Positions 1-12,047 of a stretch of 64,000 nt of DNA are shown one piece after another. The position numbers and the translations under genes were made by a program. Each line of letters begins with the position of its first letter. The first letter of the stretch is position 1. Origin of the DNA: Collybia mongolica (taxonomy: Eukaryota > Basidiomycota > Agaricomycetes > Agaricales > Clitocybaceae); NCBI GenBank assembly GCA_013420905.1, contig JAAXNY010000006.1, positions 2,852,001-2,916,000 on the forward strand, given 5' to 3'. The notes beneath the pieces were generated by a model. The model ran no database searches. It was not told the DNA's origin and saw nothing but the letters and a program-made list of their open reading frames with translations.

Positions 1-967
1 AGAGGTATTCAAGACCGAGGCGTTCCGCGAGATATCCTTCCGTGATCCAACACCCTAATATCCTAGTCAGTCGGGATATTTCGCCCAAAGGCGGTACACA
101 CAATATTGGGTCGGGCCGTAGTAGTTTTTTCCCACATGTGTAGTTAGGCTTAGACCAATGATGAGGATGATAAAGACCCATATTAGCCCAATAATGACAA
201 GTGCGACTCGCGGAGGAGAGTGCCATCGAAAGATAAGGACACAGAATGTGTGCAAAGCGATAACCTGTGGTATGTAATTGTTCGAGTCTGGTGGAAGAGG
301 AAAGATCACTATGGCTCACAAGAGTTCTGAATGTCGGATGCACAAGTTTGTTAGAGATCTGTTTTATGCACGGGATGAAGGAAATCACGTTAAGGCAACA
401 CCAACATCGCCAGCTTGTTTAAAATTTCCTGAGGGGCATTGTCAATTGAGCGAAGCACCTGCATGGGTACCTTGTGGACATACCTTGTGCGGTACAAAGT
501 GCACCAGCCTCGACACGCTAAAAAAAGCAGATCAAAGTCACTGGCTAATAAGGTAGGACGCCATGCACCAACGCTCTCCACAATCCACTTTACGCTCATA
601 ATTCCCCCTAAAGAAAACAATGAACAAAGAATAACGATCATAACATGTTGATGTGACTCGCCAATTGCTTGGACTAGATCAGAAATTAGGAGGTTGACAA
701 AGTAGTAGTAGATATGCGTTGAAACAGTCCATTTTCGCGATGCTTCGCGCTTTACCGTGATGGCTGCATACTGTATTCATGATATGCGTCAGATGTTATT
801 TTTGCGGTTATGGATCAGGATCCAAAAATGATTACCCCGATATATAACAGCAAAAACGACACCGCGATAGCTGAAAGGCAGGCAGACTGGACAATAAAAA
901 CGATTCCTAGTCGAGTGCCAAACGAAAATGGTGGTACGGAAGATGTCGATGCGTTATTGTGGGACAT
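1..967 (-). CDS. Git3-like G protein-coupled receptor, N-terminal half (runs off left edge)
   Basis: This is a multi-exon gene on the minus strand whose 3' part lies outside the window. I start it at the ATG at 965-967, which opens MSHNNAS and leads into a first hydrophobic helix (LGIVFIVQSACLSAIAV). Later exons give a second helix with YYFVNLLISDLVQ (about 670-709), then GGIMSVKWIVES, then the conserved pattern GALCTAQGNFKQAGDVGVA (about 400-510), then IALHTFCVLIFRW and a further helix ending in GKNYYGPTQY (about 100-270). That order of motifs is typical of fungal Git3/cAMP-receptor-like class receptors, which sense sugars or other nutrients at the plasma membrane and signal through a heterotrimeric G protein. 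The ligand cannot be read from sequence. Introns are about 50-60 nt. Family assignment is fairly sure; exact exon borders are approximate. Confidence 0.72.
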
Positions 968-1447
968 TGAAGGAGATGATATTGTAAAGAGTGTGAGGAC
1001 CAAGTTGAGATTGGGTGATATCCGCGCCGCCAGCGCTTCGAATGCTGAAAGTATGTGGGCGGCGCGGACTACACTGGCTATATACTGACCAATGCCCAGG
1101 AAATGCTTCAGGAGAAGCATAAGCACCAAGATCTGTATGTCGCCTATCGGCTGGGACAAATTATCAAAAAGGAGACGACAGGTGACAAGATGAGTATAAC
1201 TCACCGACCAAAGTCTGGGCACAAACAATAGCCAGTATAACCAGCCGGGCACACCGGTCAATAAACAGAGGTAAAGGAAGTCTGGCCGTACATATGTGGA
1301 TTGTGGAGTCAGTCAGGGTGTAAAGGCACAACCTGGTGGTCGAAAAACGATCGCCGATCACAAATCACTTAAAAACCGCTCGAACCAAGAGGACCAAGAA
1401 ATTGAAATGAAATACAGCGTAAAAATAGGTGCAAGTATTTATGAAAT
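968..1447. other. Intergenic, GPCR to acid phosphatase
   Basis: About 480 bp lies between the GPCR start and the acid phosphatase stop. Both genes are on the minus strand, so this holds the GPCR promoter. Short open frames with hydrophobic translations occur at 1164-1361, but I found no conserved motif and treat them as chance. Confidence 0.5.
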
Positions 1448-3577
1448 TCAATTCCTTAGCTGCCTTGGAAACTGACCATCAGTAATCTCGTCGGGGTCAG
1501 GAATAGTATAGTTAGCAAAACAATCAAAGTCGAAATCCACTTCTTCTATACGTTGCTTCATTGCTGCGATGAAAGTTGATAATTCACATAAACCATCGTC
1601 GTTTTCTCCACAACCCTGGATTCCAGTGAGGGGTAAGACGGCATCATTGAGGATCTAACGTATTTGCTCGCGTTTATTGGAGGTAGGGCACGATAGGACC
1701 TGACCAACGAGGTTCGAAGCGAATTCGCAAAGTAGGTCTGCAAATGAATTTATCTCAACACAGCGTATATTGTGGTATGGCTCATAGGAATACCTGGTTC
1801 CTGGGTATATGACCTGTCGGTAAGGGCCCCCCAGCGGCTAAGCTCGTAAAGTTGAACGCAGTAAAAACTATGGGAGAGAGGAGGCAAGTAAGCCTCGAAT
1901 ACGAATCCGCCTACCCAGGGGTGTGCGTACTCGTGGTCAGAACGGTATCATGAGTGGCGTCGACGTATATGGGTTGATTGAGAGGAAACGTCACATTGTT
2001 GGTGACGACAGTAGAGTTCACAGTGTTCCTGAATTCAGTGATGCGTGTTTTGGTGAGTCGAGAAACAACCTCCTGAACGTAACCGATTCCCTGAGCACTG
2101 GCGGATGGGCTTCCCGGGCCATTCCCGTACCACAGAGTGATGTCTGCAATATTAGTCAAGATCCGAAGTGTCCATTCGAGATCATGGTAATGTACCGTTC
2201 CAATACTCATAGCCTTTCCATTCCTTCTCTGTAAATAGATCACAAAAGAGAGACGAGCTTAACGCGACAGTCTCAGGAGTATCGGTCAATATGTGATGTT
2301 CTAGAAGCGTTTACTCACCTCATATGCACAGAGTTGTTGCATAGCAAGCATATCCTTCAGCTTCAGCTGATATCCACGAATGAAAGGTGCAAGCCGCTTC
2401 AGCGCAGACCTAAGATAGACTTCCTCCCATTTGCTGGCCTGCACAGACCCGATGGGATTGATACTATTGGGACAATGAAAGTATGGTGCAAGGGTATTGT
2501 TGAATCCTTCGCTTTCGATTGTGATTAATTGATGATATTCTGATTGATATTTTTGAACACCAAAGAAACCTGCAGCGAAATGTAATCTGAAGAAACATGT
2601 AATTTGTCATAAGATAAGTCATAAGGAAGGTATGAAATAACTTGCGCGGAGTCAAGCATTCGGGCTAAACGTAAGCAATTCAGTATGTCTAATCATAGTG
2701 GGCTATATGGGCCTTGACCTTGAGAAGTGGTACGAAAGACGGGTATGTCAAAGAGCTTTTTAAGAAGTTCCCCTTGTCCAAACATTCAGTAACGTAGTTA
2801 TTGTCAATTGCGCAACCAAGAAATGTACCATATTTCATTCGGAAACCTATCCCGAGATTAAACCTGACATTCAGAATTGTAATGAAACGACCGGTGATAA
2901 TATCATAAACTCGTACAGCTCAGAACGACCAAAAGGCGTTAAGGTCTCCGCTCCAAGTTTGTAGGTCCAAGTGTTAAGGAACTCAAGAGGCCCAGAGGCG
3001 CTGAATCCTGCGTTTGTTGCCGCTGTGTGAAGATTTGCTGCGAAGACGGCTGGTGGCGCATCTGGGGTCGGATATCGTGCTCCATGACGGTGAACGAGAT
3101 GAACTTGAACGATGTTACAGCCCTTCGGAATCAGGGGTGATGCATTGGGCAACCCAAATGATTCGACGAACTGCCATGGGGAAAGAACTCCCAGGTGTTG
3201 TAACACGTCAAAACCCCTGCTACTATGATCGGATGTATGGGCTGGATTAGAGGGAAGATGGAATCCACTTTGGCTAGCGCAGGTGCGGTGGCGATAGCAT
3301 CCGCTTCGTCTCCAGCTAGGATAAAGGTCCCATTAAACGGGATTCAATTGGAGACAAACCAACCCCCCTTACTAGGCGTTGGACCGGCAAAACCAACCAG
3401 ACTTCCCGCCGGGAAGAAGGTATCAGTTGCTGTTATTGTCGCATTTAGAGGGGGGAAAAGGGCAGTTGAAGTAGAACCAGCGAAAGAGGATGCTGATCGG
3501 AGATGCTGGGCATTCGTTATTGCAAGCAAGAGTGAACTGACAGTGAAACAAATATGGGGGACACGGAATGAGGACAT
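1448..3577 (-). CDS. Secreted histidine acid phosphatase (phytase-like)
   Basis: This gene has several exons and encodes a member of the histidine acid phosphatase branch that includes fungal phytases and multiple inositol polyphosphate phosphatases. The first exon (ATG at 3575-3577) begins with a likely signal peptide, MSSFRVPHICFTVSSLLLAI, so the enzyme is probably secreted. The active-site motif RHGARYPT is encoded near 3075-3100, followed by LNTWTYKLGAETLTPFGR. Central exons encode FFGVQKYQSEYHQLITIE and GFNNTLAPY (about 2480-2560) and CDLFTEKEWKGYEYWN (about 2190-2260). The proton-donor region reads DATHDTVLTT (about 1935-1965). The last exon encodes LTGIQGCGENDDGLCEL and ends at the TGA at 1448-1450. 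An AT-rich TATA-like stretch lies about 170-185 bp upstream of the ATG. Substrate preference (phytate or other esters) is not decided by the sequence. Confidence 0.85.
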
Positions 3578-4368
3578 CCTGCAGGTGATTGTTGTGGGGA
3601 GGAGCCTGTTATATCCTTATAAGGGACGCCTAGGTGATTTTTGGAAGGGTATGGTCTGATGACTTCTGAGGTCAACACGTCAGAGAAGCAGATAAAAAGG
3701 CTTTGGGAAGTAGAGTTGCATAATGAGATACTAACCAGATGATGATAAAATATATAAATAACGTTAATGGGTTCATCATCAACGTCCCACAAGTTGGCTC
3801 TATCGGCTTCATTTGTAAAATTGTTCCCTTCCTGCATTTCTAGACTTGTTCACACCCAAGCCCCATTTGTTATATAAAACCGTATCATGGCAATCACATT
3901 CCTTTCCTTTCAGAAGACCGTGGACCATTCCGAAGGTTGGGGTTACACCCTGTTGGCCATGGTCCTTGCATGAAGCTTCGGCTAGGGCACCTGAGTGACC
4001 TGGATGCCCTCTTTGTAATTTAGAACCACAGGGAAATATTCCTTGATGAGTTTTCTCTCAGGGTATCAATTATGGGCGGAAAGAATGAGGATTCGACGTT
4101 TCAAGAACTCCTGTGGGCGCCGATTAGCGTTTTCTTTGCACTGAGGGTGAAGAGAACTGACCGATTGGCAAGTGGAACTCGAAAATCGATTGTGAAGTAA
4201 AGTCGCCATGGAGTGCATGCGCGATTGCCAGCGTGTGTACGAGTATTTACGACCCTGGGTCCGTATTCATCCTCTCCAAGTTATTTGCGACAATTTCCAT
4301 TATAGTTGACAGCTACAGCAAACCGACTTGTCATAGCCTCCTTGTGATGCTGTCTGTGCCTTTCGTTG
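3578..4368. promoter_or_regulatory. Divergent promoter region, acid phosphatase / PP2C
   Basis: About 790 bp separate the start codons of the leftward acid phosphatase and the rightward PP2C gene. TATA-like AT-rich patches occur near 3747-3760 and 3871-3880. I see no coding signal or repeat. Confidence 0.4.
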
Positions 4369-6003
4369 ATGCGAATGGCTCTTAGATTCCTGCAACCCCT
4401 CAAGTCCAGGCCAATACTTCCAAATTATGCAAAGTACCACGACTATGTACGGGTTACAACTCAAGGTCATCTTGCTGTCCGTTCTCCTGTATACATATTC
4501 AATCTAAAATTACCAAAGGTGGTGTCATACGCGTTCCATTAGCTTCCCCGAAGGTTATTGGAGTGGCAAATTCTCGTGGAAACCGAAGGTATGGTCTTCC
4601 TTCTTTGCCTCATGCATAAAGCATCCAAAAGTATCATATACAGCCACCAGGAAGACTTTTACGCTTTTGCGACACTATCTTTAAACCCAGAGGAGCTCCG
4701 AATCAGCGTGAAAAAGTCGCATAGTATTGACTGGGATCCCGAGAAAGTCGGAAGTGCGTTCTCCAGTCAAGCTGTATTCATTGGCATCTATGATGGGTAA
4801 GGCCTTTGTTATTTGACTTCTCGTTCACTTGACATCAATCCGTCTAGGCATGGTGGCTCAGCCGTATCCCAATATATGCGCCAAGAGTTTCACGGAATCT
4901 TTGAATCAGTCGTCAAATCGTCAATCCCTGAACTTTTTGCATGGATTAAGAGTCTGGGTGGCTACTTCAAACGCTTCAAGGGGGGAGCACTAGCGCCTTG
5001 GATCGAAGTGTCGGAAAACACACCTACACTCGACCTGGAGGCTCGTGCAACAGAAGCGTTCTTCGAGGTGAGCCTGACCCTCCACTCCGGTCAAGCACGA
5101 GACTTTTTCTACGTAGGTGGATAGGACATTATCAGTGGATAGATTTGCACAAACATGTGGTGCAACAGCATCTATCGCCATCCTACATTCTCTTGATGCA
5201 CCTGCAGCCCCGTTTTTCTCCGCGAAGAGAGTTGCACTGACGGTCGCACATTGCGGGTGAGCTTTTATGTAGCTCTAGAACGTCTTTCCTCTTCAACCAC
5301 TCCCTAGGGACACAAGAGTAATTCTATGTTCAACGAACGGTGGACGTGCCGTACCTATGACAGAAAACCATCACGCAGACGCACATGTAGAGACTATACG
5401 ACTCCGACGGATGATGGGCTCCTCATTGATCACGGATTCCTTCGGTGATTCAAGGTGAGATGGCCTTATATACTTCGAGAGTTGTTCAACGTTTCTAAAC
5501 CTTCGTAGATGGATGGGCGCTCTTGTCAATACTCGCTGGTAAGTGATGCCGTTTGAACGACGATATAGTCGCCCAATCATCGCCTAAGTGTTGGAGACCT
5601 TCGCTTCAAGAAATTTGGCGTGACTCCAGAACCTGAAGTCCGAACGAAGCTTCTCGAAGGTGGGTTCATAAGGCTCTTGTATACCCTTCGGTGCGCAATT
5701 ATTCATGGTTGAGTAGGGAAAGATTGGGCTTACTTGGTGTTCGTCTCGGACGGTATCTCCTCGATACTTTCCGATGACGAGGTCGTTGACCTGGCTCGCG
5801 ATGCGCGGGATCCAAAAGATGCAGCAGACAAGATCCTAGCATTCGCACAGGAATTGGGGGGGGACGACAACGCGACTGCCATCGTTGTTCCTCTTGCAGG
5901 ATGGGGTTCAATTAAGGGCCCTGACAAAACCAAAGAGCTTAGAGAGTATAGGCGTCAGCAAGCAGGTGCAACCCAAACTTTTTATCAAGGTCACTCAAAC
6001 TAA
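4369..6003 (+). CDS. PP2C-family protein phosphatase (PTC6-like, possibly mitochondrial)
   Basis: This multi-exon gene encodes a metal-dependent serine/threonine phosphatase. Exon 1 (4369-4465) encodes an arginine-rich, acid-poor start, MRMALRFLQPLKSRPILPNY, resembling a mitochondrial presequence. Splicing to exon 2 at about 4519 gives YVRVTTQGGVIRVPLASP, leading into IGVANSRGNR. Later exons give QEDFYAFATLS and VFIGIYDGHGGSAVSQY, in which the DGHGG motif is split by an intron at about 4797-4847. Further on are CGATASIAILHS, ALTVAHCG with DTRVILC, MGALVNTRW, VGDLRFKKFGVTPEPEV, and then LVFVSDGISSILSDDE and GGDDNATAIVVPLAGWG. These are the ordered PP2C metal-binding motifs (DG, SDG, DDNAT). 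The order resembles fungal PTC6-type phosphatases, linked in yeast to mitophagy and pyruvate dehydrogenase control. PP2C identity is strong; the subfamily and the mitochondrial location are inference. Confidence 0.85.
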
Positions 6004-7630
6004 CACTTTCTTTCGGCAGTTGGAAGCGAGCGACAGCGCCGAATGTAGACTCCATATGGAATTCTAATGGGGGGCACTGGTCCCATGACGTATGTATCGA
6101 ACATTTTAATATAATTCAAATTTGTGGAACTGCATGTCCGTCACGCCTCGGTCGGAACCCGCAGCCCATACAAGTGCAGTCTCCCAGTCCTTGAATAAAT
6201 TTGCCACGGCCCATCATTGAGGGATCAAGCCGGAAAGGTAAAGGTACGCGCACCCTGGTTTAATGCTGCTACTGGATACTTGGAGAGTAAGAACCAAATT
6301 CAAGACTCACTTCGAAGCTTCAAAATCGATTCTGCAGTAATCCCTTCCTCAAAAATAAACCTTCCCACATATACCTCTAGCCGCCCCAGAATCCTCGACC
6401 GTTCCACCTTCACACCTCGCGTGTAGGCACCCACAACACCTTAGCACAAAAAAATATCGCCAGCACCGGAATAACAGCGTGGCATTAATCGGTAATCAAG
6501 AATTTCAGTTAATCAATCAGCGAAACTCGAAGAAACCAGCAAAATTTCATGAACCTGAACTTTGGGGATACTCATGTCTCTTTTTCAGAAATCCTGCTAA
6601 TCACCAAGGCTTTTTATTATCCTAATATAAGTGACATCTGTACGACCAGGCAGTTTGGATGAGCTTCATCAAAAACAAAACTGTCACCCCAGTTCTGGAG
6701 TGTAATCCGCAGGATTGTGGAATGCCTAGCCCCTGATCAGATTGATTCAAACCCAACATCTTGGACAATGTTTTGTACCTCCCATGTCAAATTTTATGCA
6801 GATCATTCTGTTATCACTCGATAATCACAGGCCTGCGTAATTGCTTTTGCTTTAGATACAGCTGCATGATGCCACTGGTCTGTGACTTATAGAGGTTTAG
6901 ATATAGCCTAGCTCAACTCAAGACATGGATCCTTACAAACTGATTGATGTTAAGAAAGGCTGCTCACCGCAGAGATACAATGAGAGCATGGAGGTATAAC
7001 GGAGGGTTATCCTCCATCTCAAGAAGCAGTATGCATGTGCCTTGTTCCTGCATGTTTTCCAGAATTCCAAGTGTGAGAAGAACAGTGATGCCTAACCACT
7101 GGTTGATCAGTAAATTTGTCCACCAATTATTTCTTTCGGACCTCTGTCACTGGGAGAACACTGGATTTATGAAAGTAAGAGTGAAATGGAAGATGTCCCA
7201 GCTTTTTTCACCATTACCTTGTACTATGGGTGGCCCACTAATGCCCATTTTTGACTCTCTCCCCTGTGATGCTATGAAATGGAAAGATGAGGATTCATGA
7301 AGTTATTATTATATAGAACTGGTTCCTATGGACAGATTGCCCTACCTCAATAATTTTTTTGGGGGGAGAAAGTGTGGCAGGCATTGACTGAGACAACAGG
7401 CTTGATCTCAGCAAATGAGACATGTATTGCTTATTTTCATCACTGTTGTCATATCAAAAATCAGGAAAGTTTCTTACCCTGAGGGTGTTGTCTCAACTAT
7501 TGAGCTGGGAAGCCAGGGTCATCTGAAAATGTAATGAGGGTCCCTGTCACTCTCGTCTCTGTGAACAACAAATCTGGAGCCTGCCATGGCATCCTACACT
7601 CTGTACCCTTACAAAATGTATAGAATAGAA
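6004..7630. other. Gene-poor relict DNA left of the Copia element
   Basis: About 1.6 kb with no intact gene. Around 6920-7300 the forward frame reads YKLIDVKKGCSPQRYNES and later PLSLGEHWIYESKSE, interrupted by many stops, so it looks like decayed coding DNA of a mobile element, but I cannot name the family. A stretch near 7490-7630 looks like part of an old LTR, which would be the sequence the Copia element landed in. A short open frame at 6217-6426 has no recognisable motif. Confidence 0.4.
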
Positions 7631-7635
7631 GCTAT

Positions 7636-7970
7636 TATTGGGATAGATAGTGCTTAGTCAACATAGAATGGACTAAGGTTATATTGTAGTATACCTATCC
7701 CAATAATGCTGCAGCTATAGTCAGTAAGTGAAGTGAAATGTAAGTAAAGTACACACCTCAGTCAATGTAGAATGGACTGAGGTGGTACAACAATTTTCAT
7801 AGGTGAATATATGTACTAGAAGATGCCAAGGCCCCTTAACTATACTATGGGCCATATCAGTGAAATAAAGATGCATATGGTAAGCTAAGAGTAACAAAGT
7901 CCATTTATGGGTGCACATGATGTGATGCAGCAGGGCACAATGGGATGCAGTGGTCTGCCTCCTTCCAACA
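7636..7970 (-). repeat. Copia 3' LTR
   Basis: This 335-bp direct repeat matches 25246-25580. On the coding strand it begins TGTTGGAAGG. The TSD GCTAT abuts it at 7631-7635. Confidence 0.92.
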
Positions 7971-7987
7971 CTCCCCCTCAAACCATC
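7971..7987 (-). other. Copia polypurine tract
   Basis: Immediately inside the 3' LTR the coding strand reads GGTTTGAGGGGGAG, a purine-rich run ending at the LTR border. This is the expected plus-strand primer site. The same TGAGGGGGAG word precedes the LTR relic at 57361. Confidence 0.75.
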
Positions 7988-8077
7988 AACAGCCCTAATG
8001 TGCTTGCAAAATGTTTCACCTTTGCACTTGGAAGGGCTTTTGTCAAGGTGTTGGCAGTCATATGGTGGGGTAGTATA

Positions 8078-9310
8078 TTAATTTGATGTTTCTGGCTTCA
8101 ACAATGTACTGTAGCAGATGTAGTGATATTGAATGTTGATATGTTTTGTTTGAGCATGGTATGATCCAGATTTCATGAGGGCAATGGCTGACATACTATT
8201 GCTGTATAGGGTGGTGGGCTTGGTGATTGGACCATTGATTGGGCCATAGACTTTGTTGATGAGGCAGTGCAGCCACATCACTTCTTCAGCAGCATGGGTA
8301 GCTACTACATACTTGGCCTCCATCATCAACAGCATCACAAGTTCCTGTTTCTTTGATGACCACAAAACAGCCCCTCCATCTACAATGAATATGTACCCAG
8401 AAATTGCTCACCTGTGCTCCTGCAAGGTGCCATCTGCATCTACAAATCCTTTGAGTCCCTCCTTTCCACCTCCATACACCAGTTCAAGGTTTTTCATACC
8501 CAACAGATACAAAAAAATGCATTTGATGGCCTCCCAGTGGACCCAGCCTGGGTTGTTGCAAAACTGAGTGACTGGACACAGCAGCAATGTCAGGGTGAGT
8601 ACCCATTGTAGCATACATCAGCAAACCAATGGCCTCACAATATGGCACATTTTGCATGTGTGCAATATCAACAAGGGTGGTGGGGCTTTGGGATCTCCCA
8701 AGGGTGATGTTGGTGTCCATGGGTGTGCAAACTGGCTTCAGGTCATAGAAGTTGTACTGGGTGAGGATCCAGTTGATGTAGGAATGTTGGGAGAGGGATA
8801 GGTATAGTTGGTGAGGTTGCAAGTGAGAATCTAGTGAGCTAGTCCAAGATCTATCAAGTAGATTTTGTTGATGTTTTGCTTGAACTCTCCTATGTGTTTT
8901 GCAGATGTTCCTGTAGTTGTGCAGTCATCAACATGGATAGCAATGACCATCAACTCACTGGCTTTCTTTTTGAAGAATATGCCATGGTCTGCCTCATTTC
9001 TCTGGAAGCCTAGGTCCTCAAGCACTTTCCTCAGTACATTGTACCAGTTCTTCACACCCTGCTTCAATCCATACAATGCCTTTTGCAATAAAAAGACATA
9101 CTCCTTCCAGTCCCCCTTTGCTTGGTTGGCAGGTACAACCTCATCATCTCCCAAGATGCCATTGAGAAATGCACTGTCAAAGTTGAATGCATCAATGAGC
9201 CAGCCATGTAGAGCAGCTAGGGCAAGCATAAGGCAAGATGATGATATGCACACAACAGGTGTGTAAGGGGTTGAGTCAGCCAGAGGATACAAGGGGAGGG
9301 CAATATACAA
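8078..9310 (-). pseudogene. Copia reverse transcriptase and RNase H (broken 3' half of pol)
   Basis: On the minus strand, frames at 8831-9310 encode the Copia RT core: YTPVV, LIDAFNFDSAFLNG, FLLQKALYGLKQG and the catalytic AIHVDDCTTTG. The 8484-8822 frames continue with HSYINWILTQYNF and TPMDTNITL, and the 8078-8365 frame encodes RNase H (LMMEAKYVVATHAAEEVMWL, then a QTKHINIQYHYI-type end). Stops and frame shifts separate these blocks. The RT N-terminus upstream of YTPVV is absent. The 5' half of the same gene is at about 22490-25188, beyond the inserted hAT element. Confidence 0.9.
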
Positions 9311-9390
9311 GGCAAGGTCAAGCCAGGTAGGGAAGGGGGAACCAGGGACCCAAGGACCTATGTCAAAGTGAGAGAGCCCAATCCTAGTTT

Positions 9391-9398
9391 ATTGTGAA
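9391..9398. repeat. hAT-1 target-site duplication, left copy
   Basis: The 8-bp word ATTGTGAA at 9391-9398 is repeated at 22487-22494. Eight bp is the TSD length of hAT elements, and both copies directly abut the TAG...CTA termini. Confidence 0.88.
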
Positions 9399-10001
9399 TA
9401 GCCCCTGAAGGTCCAGTTGATTGAACCAGGAAATAACTGGTAACCGAACTGAACTTGAACTGGTATGAACCAGACCATCAGTCACAGTTCTTGTTCCATC
9501 AAGTGGGTACCGGTTGACGGTTTAACAATCCCAAGACTAAGCTCAAACCAGTGAATAACCAGTCGTAACCAGTTTAAACTGGATTACTTCAGGTCCTCCA
9601 GCAATGTACAATAACAAGAAGAAAGACGAGCCTGAGATCAAATAGTAATGATGGGATGAGATCACATTTAAACCATAATTTGAACAAACAGTTCTGCTGG
9701 CCTTTCGTGACATGGCCAAATCTAAGGCTGCCACTTCCAGGAAGCAGCTACAACCACCTGCAAGGACTGCCAAGGGAACGGCTAAATCTTGAGGCAAGGA
9801 ACCACCAGTAAAATCAGGTAGCAGCCAAAAACGGCAAACCGCTGATGGAACCGATGATGAGGAAAGTTCCAAACAAACACTTCTTGACTTGTTACCACAA
9901 TGTGCACAGCCACCATCGTAGTTGTCATTGTCGTTCTACGCACCTTGCTGCCCTAGATCACCCCTGATAATGCTCTACCAACCAAGCCCTGTGCCTCTGA
10001 C

Positions 10002-12020
10002 ATGGGCAAAGACAACCCACCCGGCCGATCTCAACGATTGGCAGAACGCGCCTCAAAACCGCTGGACATTCGCAACTACCTTTGTGGATCCTCCTCCCCT
10101 GCTCCAACCAGGAGCACCACTCCTCAGAGACCCCCGGGCCTCCCTACTATTGCACAATGGGTCTTCTTTTGACCACCCATGCCTGCACCCGCATCAGAGG
10201 TGGATTCCTCCACCCTGATGGATACTGTGGCAGATGACGACACTGTCACATTGTTGTCTGCCAAAGGCAAAGCCCCAGCCCTGCCCCCCCAGGACCAAGA
10301 GGAAACCTTGGAGGGGGTGGAGATGAACTCTTTCCAGGAGAGCTTCGACGACCCTGCTGATGCCTTCCTCCCAACCAGTTCGAAAGAATCGGCGGAGCTC
10401 GACGTCCAGGCAGCTACCTCGTCGCTCCACAACACAACAGAGCTTATGAACCTCTGGACTGAAAAGGGATACCGTGTCCCTGCCCACCTCACTGACACTT
10501 TTGCCACTGAGCTCCTTCAGGTTGTATACTCAGCCTCTGAAATTGGCCTCATCTGGCATGTCGCCAATGGGACCTCTCAAGTCGCCGCCCTGCAACAGGT
10601 CATCGACAGCCTTTGGAGTCAGCTCCCCCCTGATGCTCCTCCCCCTCCTAAGTATGGTCCTCTTGGGTCAGGGCAGTGGCCCCCCCACTTGTCCAATGCT
10701 ACCTCCGATCTTGCAGGTCTCCACAGGCCCCAAAGGAAGCTTATCCCAGCCCAGTCATCTAGACAGCCTCCACCTCCCCCCCCTTGGCCGACCCCGGCCT
10801 CATTCACTTCTACTGCAGCAGCTGCTGCTGCTCTATCCCAACCTCCCCCTTCTAAGAGGAGGAAGGGCACTGCTGCCATGGCTGAGGGACTAGTCCAGAT
10901 GGCCAAGTCCTTCCCCTCGGCTCCCAATGCATACATTGTCCAAGCGCAACAGATTGTTGTGAGCAGGGCTGCTACCTCCCACACAAATGCTGAACGGGCT
11001 CGCACCAATGTGAAGCGTTCTACCACCCACGGTTCCTCTTGGAAAGAAGTTGTGGTCTTCTGTTCCCCGCTGGTATACTGGTACAATGCTCCTGTTATAC
11101 TGACGATCAACAGTATTCTCAGTTCTAATCGATGAACCGTCCGTGCCATTGCGGAATCACAGAACCATCTTGGGGGTCTGTCCCTCGTCATGGACTCTGT
11201 GCCTTCCGAAGACAACCTCCAGGTCCTCTACCAGTTCTTTGATGCCAAGGCAAAGGAGGCTCAGGGGGCCAAGACAGAGACATGGGTTGAGGTTGGGTCC
11301 TCCAAGACCTTCCTCCACATCCCCAACTTCCCCTTCTTCAGTACCACTGTCATGTATGACAAGGCCGGGAAGCCCATTCCTATCACTCCACTGGAGGTCA
11401 AGGTGATTCTTGAATCCTGCAAATGGAAAGGTGCGATCCATCTGTACCAAGGGGTGCTCCCCCGCATGGTCAGAAACTCCAAAACATCGGACTCATGCAC
11501 TGTGTTCTTTGACATCTACAACTCTTGTGGGGGTACCCACCTCCACAGCCTTCAGAACAAGAGCTTCATGCTCGGGTCCCAGTCTCTGACCATCCTGCCC
11601 GCTGATAAGTGGACAGGTGTCCCTATCTGTACAAAGTGCTGGAGGTTTGGCCACCGCAAGGAGGTCTGTCCCTTCAGAGCTCAATTGTGCTCCTATTGCA
11701 GTGGGCCCCATGATGCCCACAATCACCACAACTTGGTGGCGTGCTGCAAGGCCGCCCCCAAGGCTACCCCACCAAGACTTGCCACACCGGCGGGTCATAA
11801 GTGCCCACATGCCTCCCGGTGTGTCAACTGTGGCCTCGCCCATGAGTCTGACGACAGGAAGTGTTCCTTTTGGAAACACCGCTATGATGCCAAATGGCTA
11901 GTGGCCAAGTACACTGCCCAGAAGGTAGGCAACAAGCTCTTACACTTCGTGCCCTCCGCTAATACCCCCTTCCCTACCGTTACAGGAGACAGGCTCCAAG
12001 GACGCAGGGAGGGTACTTGA
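10002..12020 (+). pseudogene. LINE ORF1, gag-like nucleic-acid-binding protein
   Basis: From the ATG at 10002 the frame runs MGKDNPPGRSQRLAERASKP, then hits a TGA near 10168 and continues through proline/serine-rich sequence. The 11190-12020 block encodes a folded region (AKTETWVEVGSSKTFLHIPN, VYDKAGKPIPIT-like) and ends with three Cys/His zinc knuckles: CTKCWRFGHRKEVC, CSYCSGPHDAHNHHNLVAC and CVNCGLAHESDDRKC. ORF1 proteins of this type bind the LINE RNA and bring it to the target. The frame is broken near 11135-11190, so no full protein can be made. Confidence 0.8.
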
Positions 12021-12047
12021 GTGATTCGACAAAAAGTTACTTGATTA

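Noticed and set aside
1164..1361. Possible extra upstream exon of the GPCR
   Set aside because: Hydrophobic translation but no conserved receptor motif, and the ATG at 965-967 already gives a typical receptor N-terminus.
3225..3659. 144-codon plus-strand open frame
   Set aside because: It overlaps antisense the signal-peptide exon and second exon of the acid phosphatase; no family features of its own.
6944..7300. 118-codon plus-strand open frame near the Copia border
   Set aside because: No motif. A neighbouring frame looks like decayed coding DNA, so this is probably chance inside a relic.
10619..11215. 198-codon minus-strand open frame inside the LINE
   Set aside because: Antisense of LINE ORF1; composition mirrors the proline-rich coding strand and no motif is seen.
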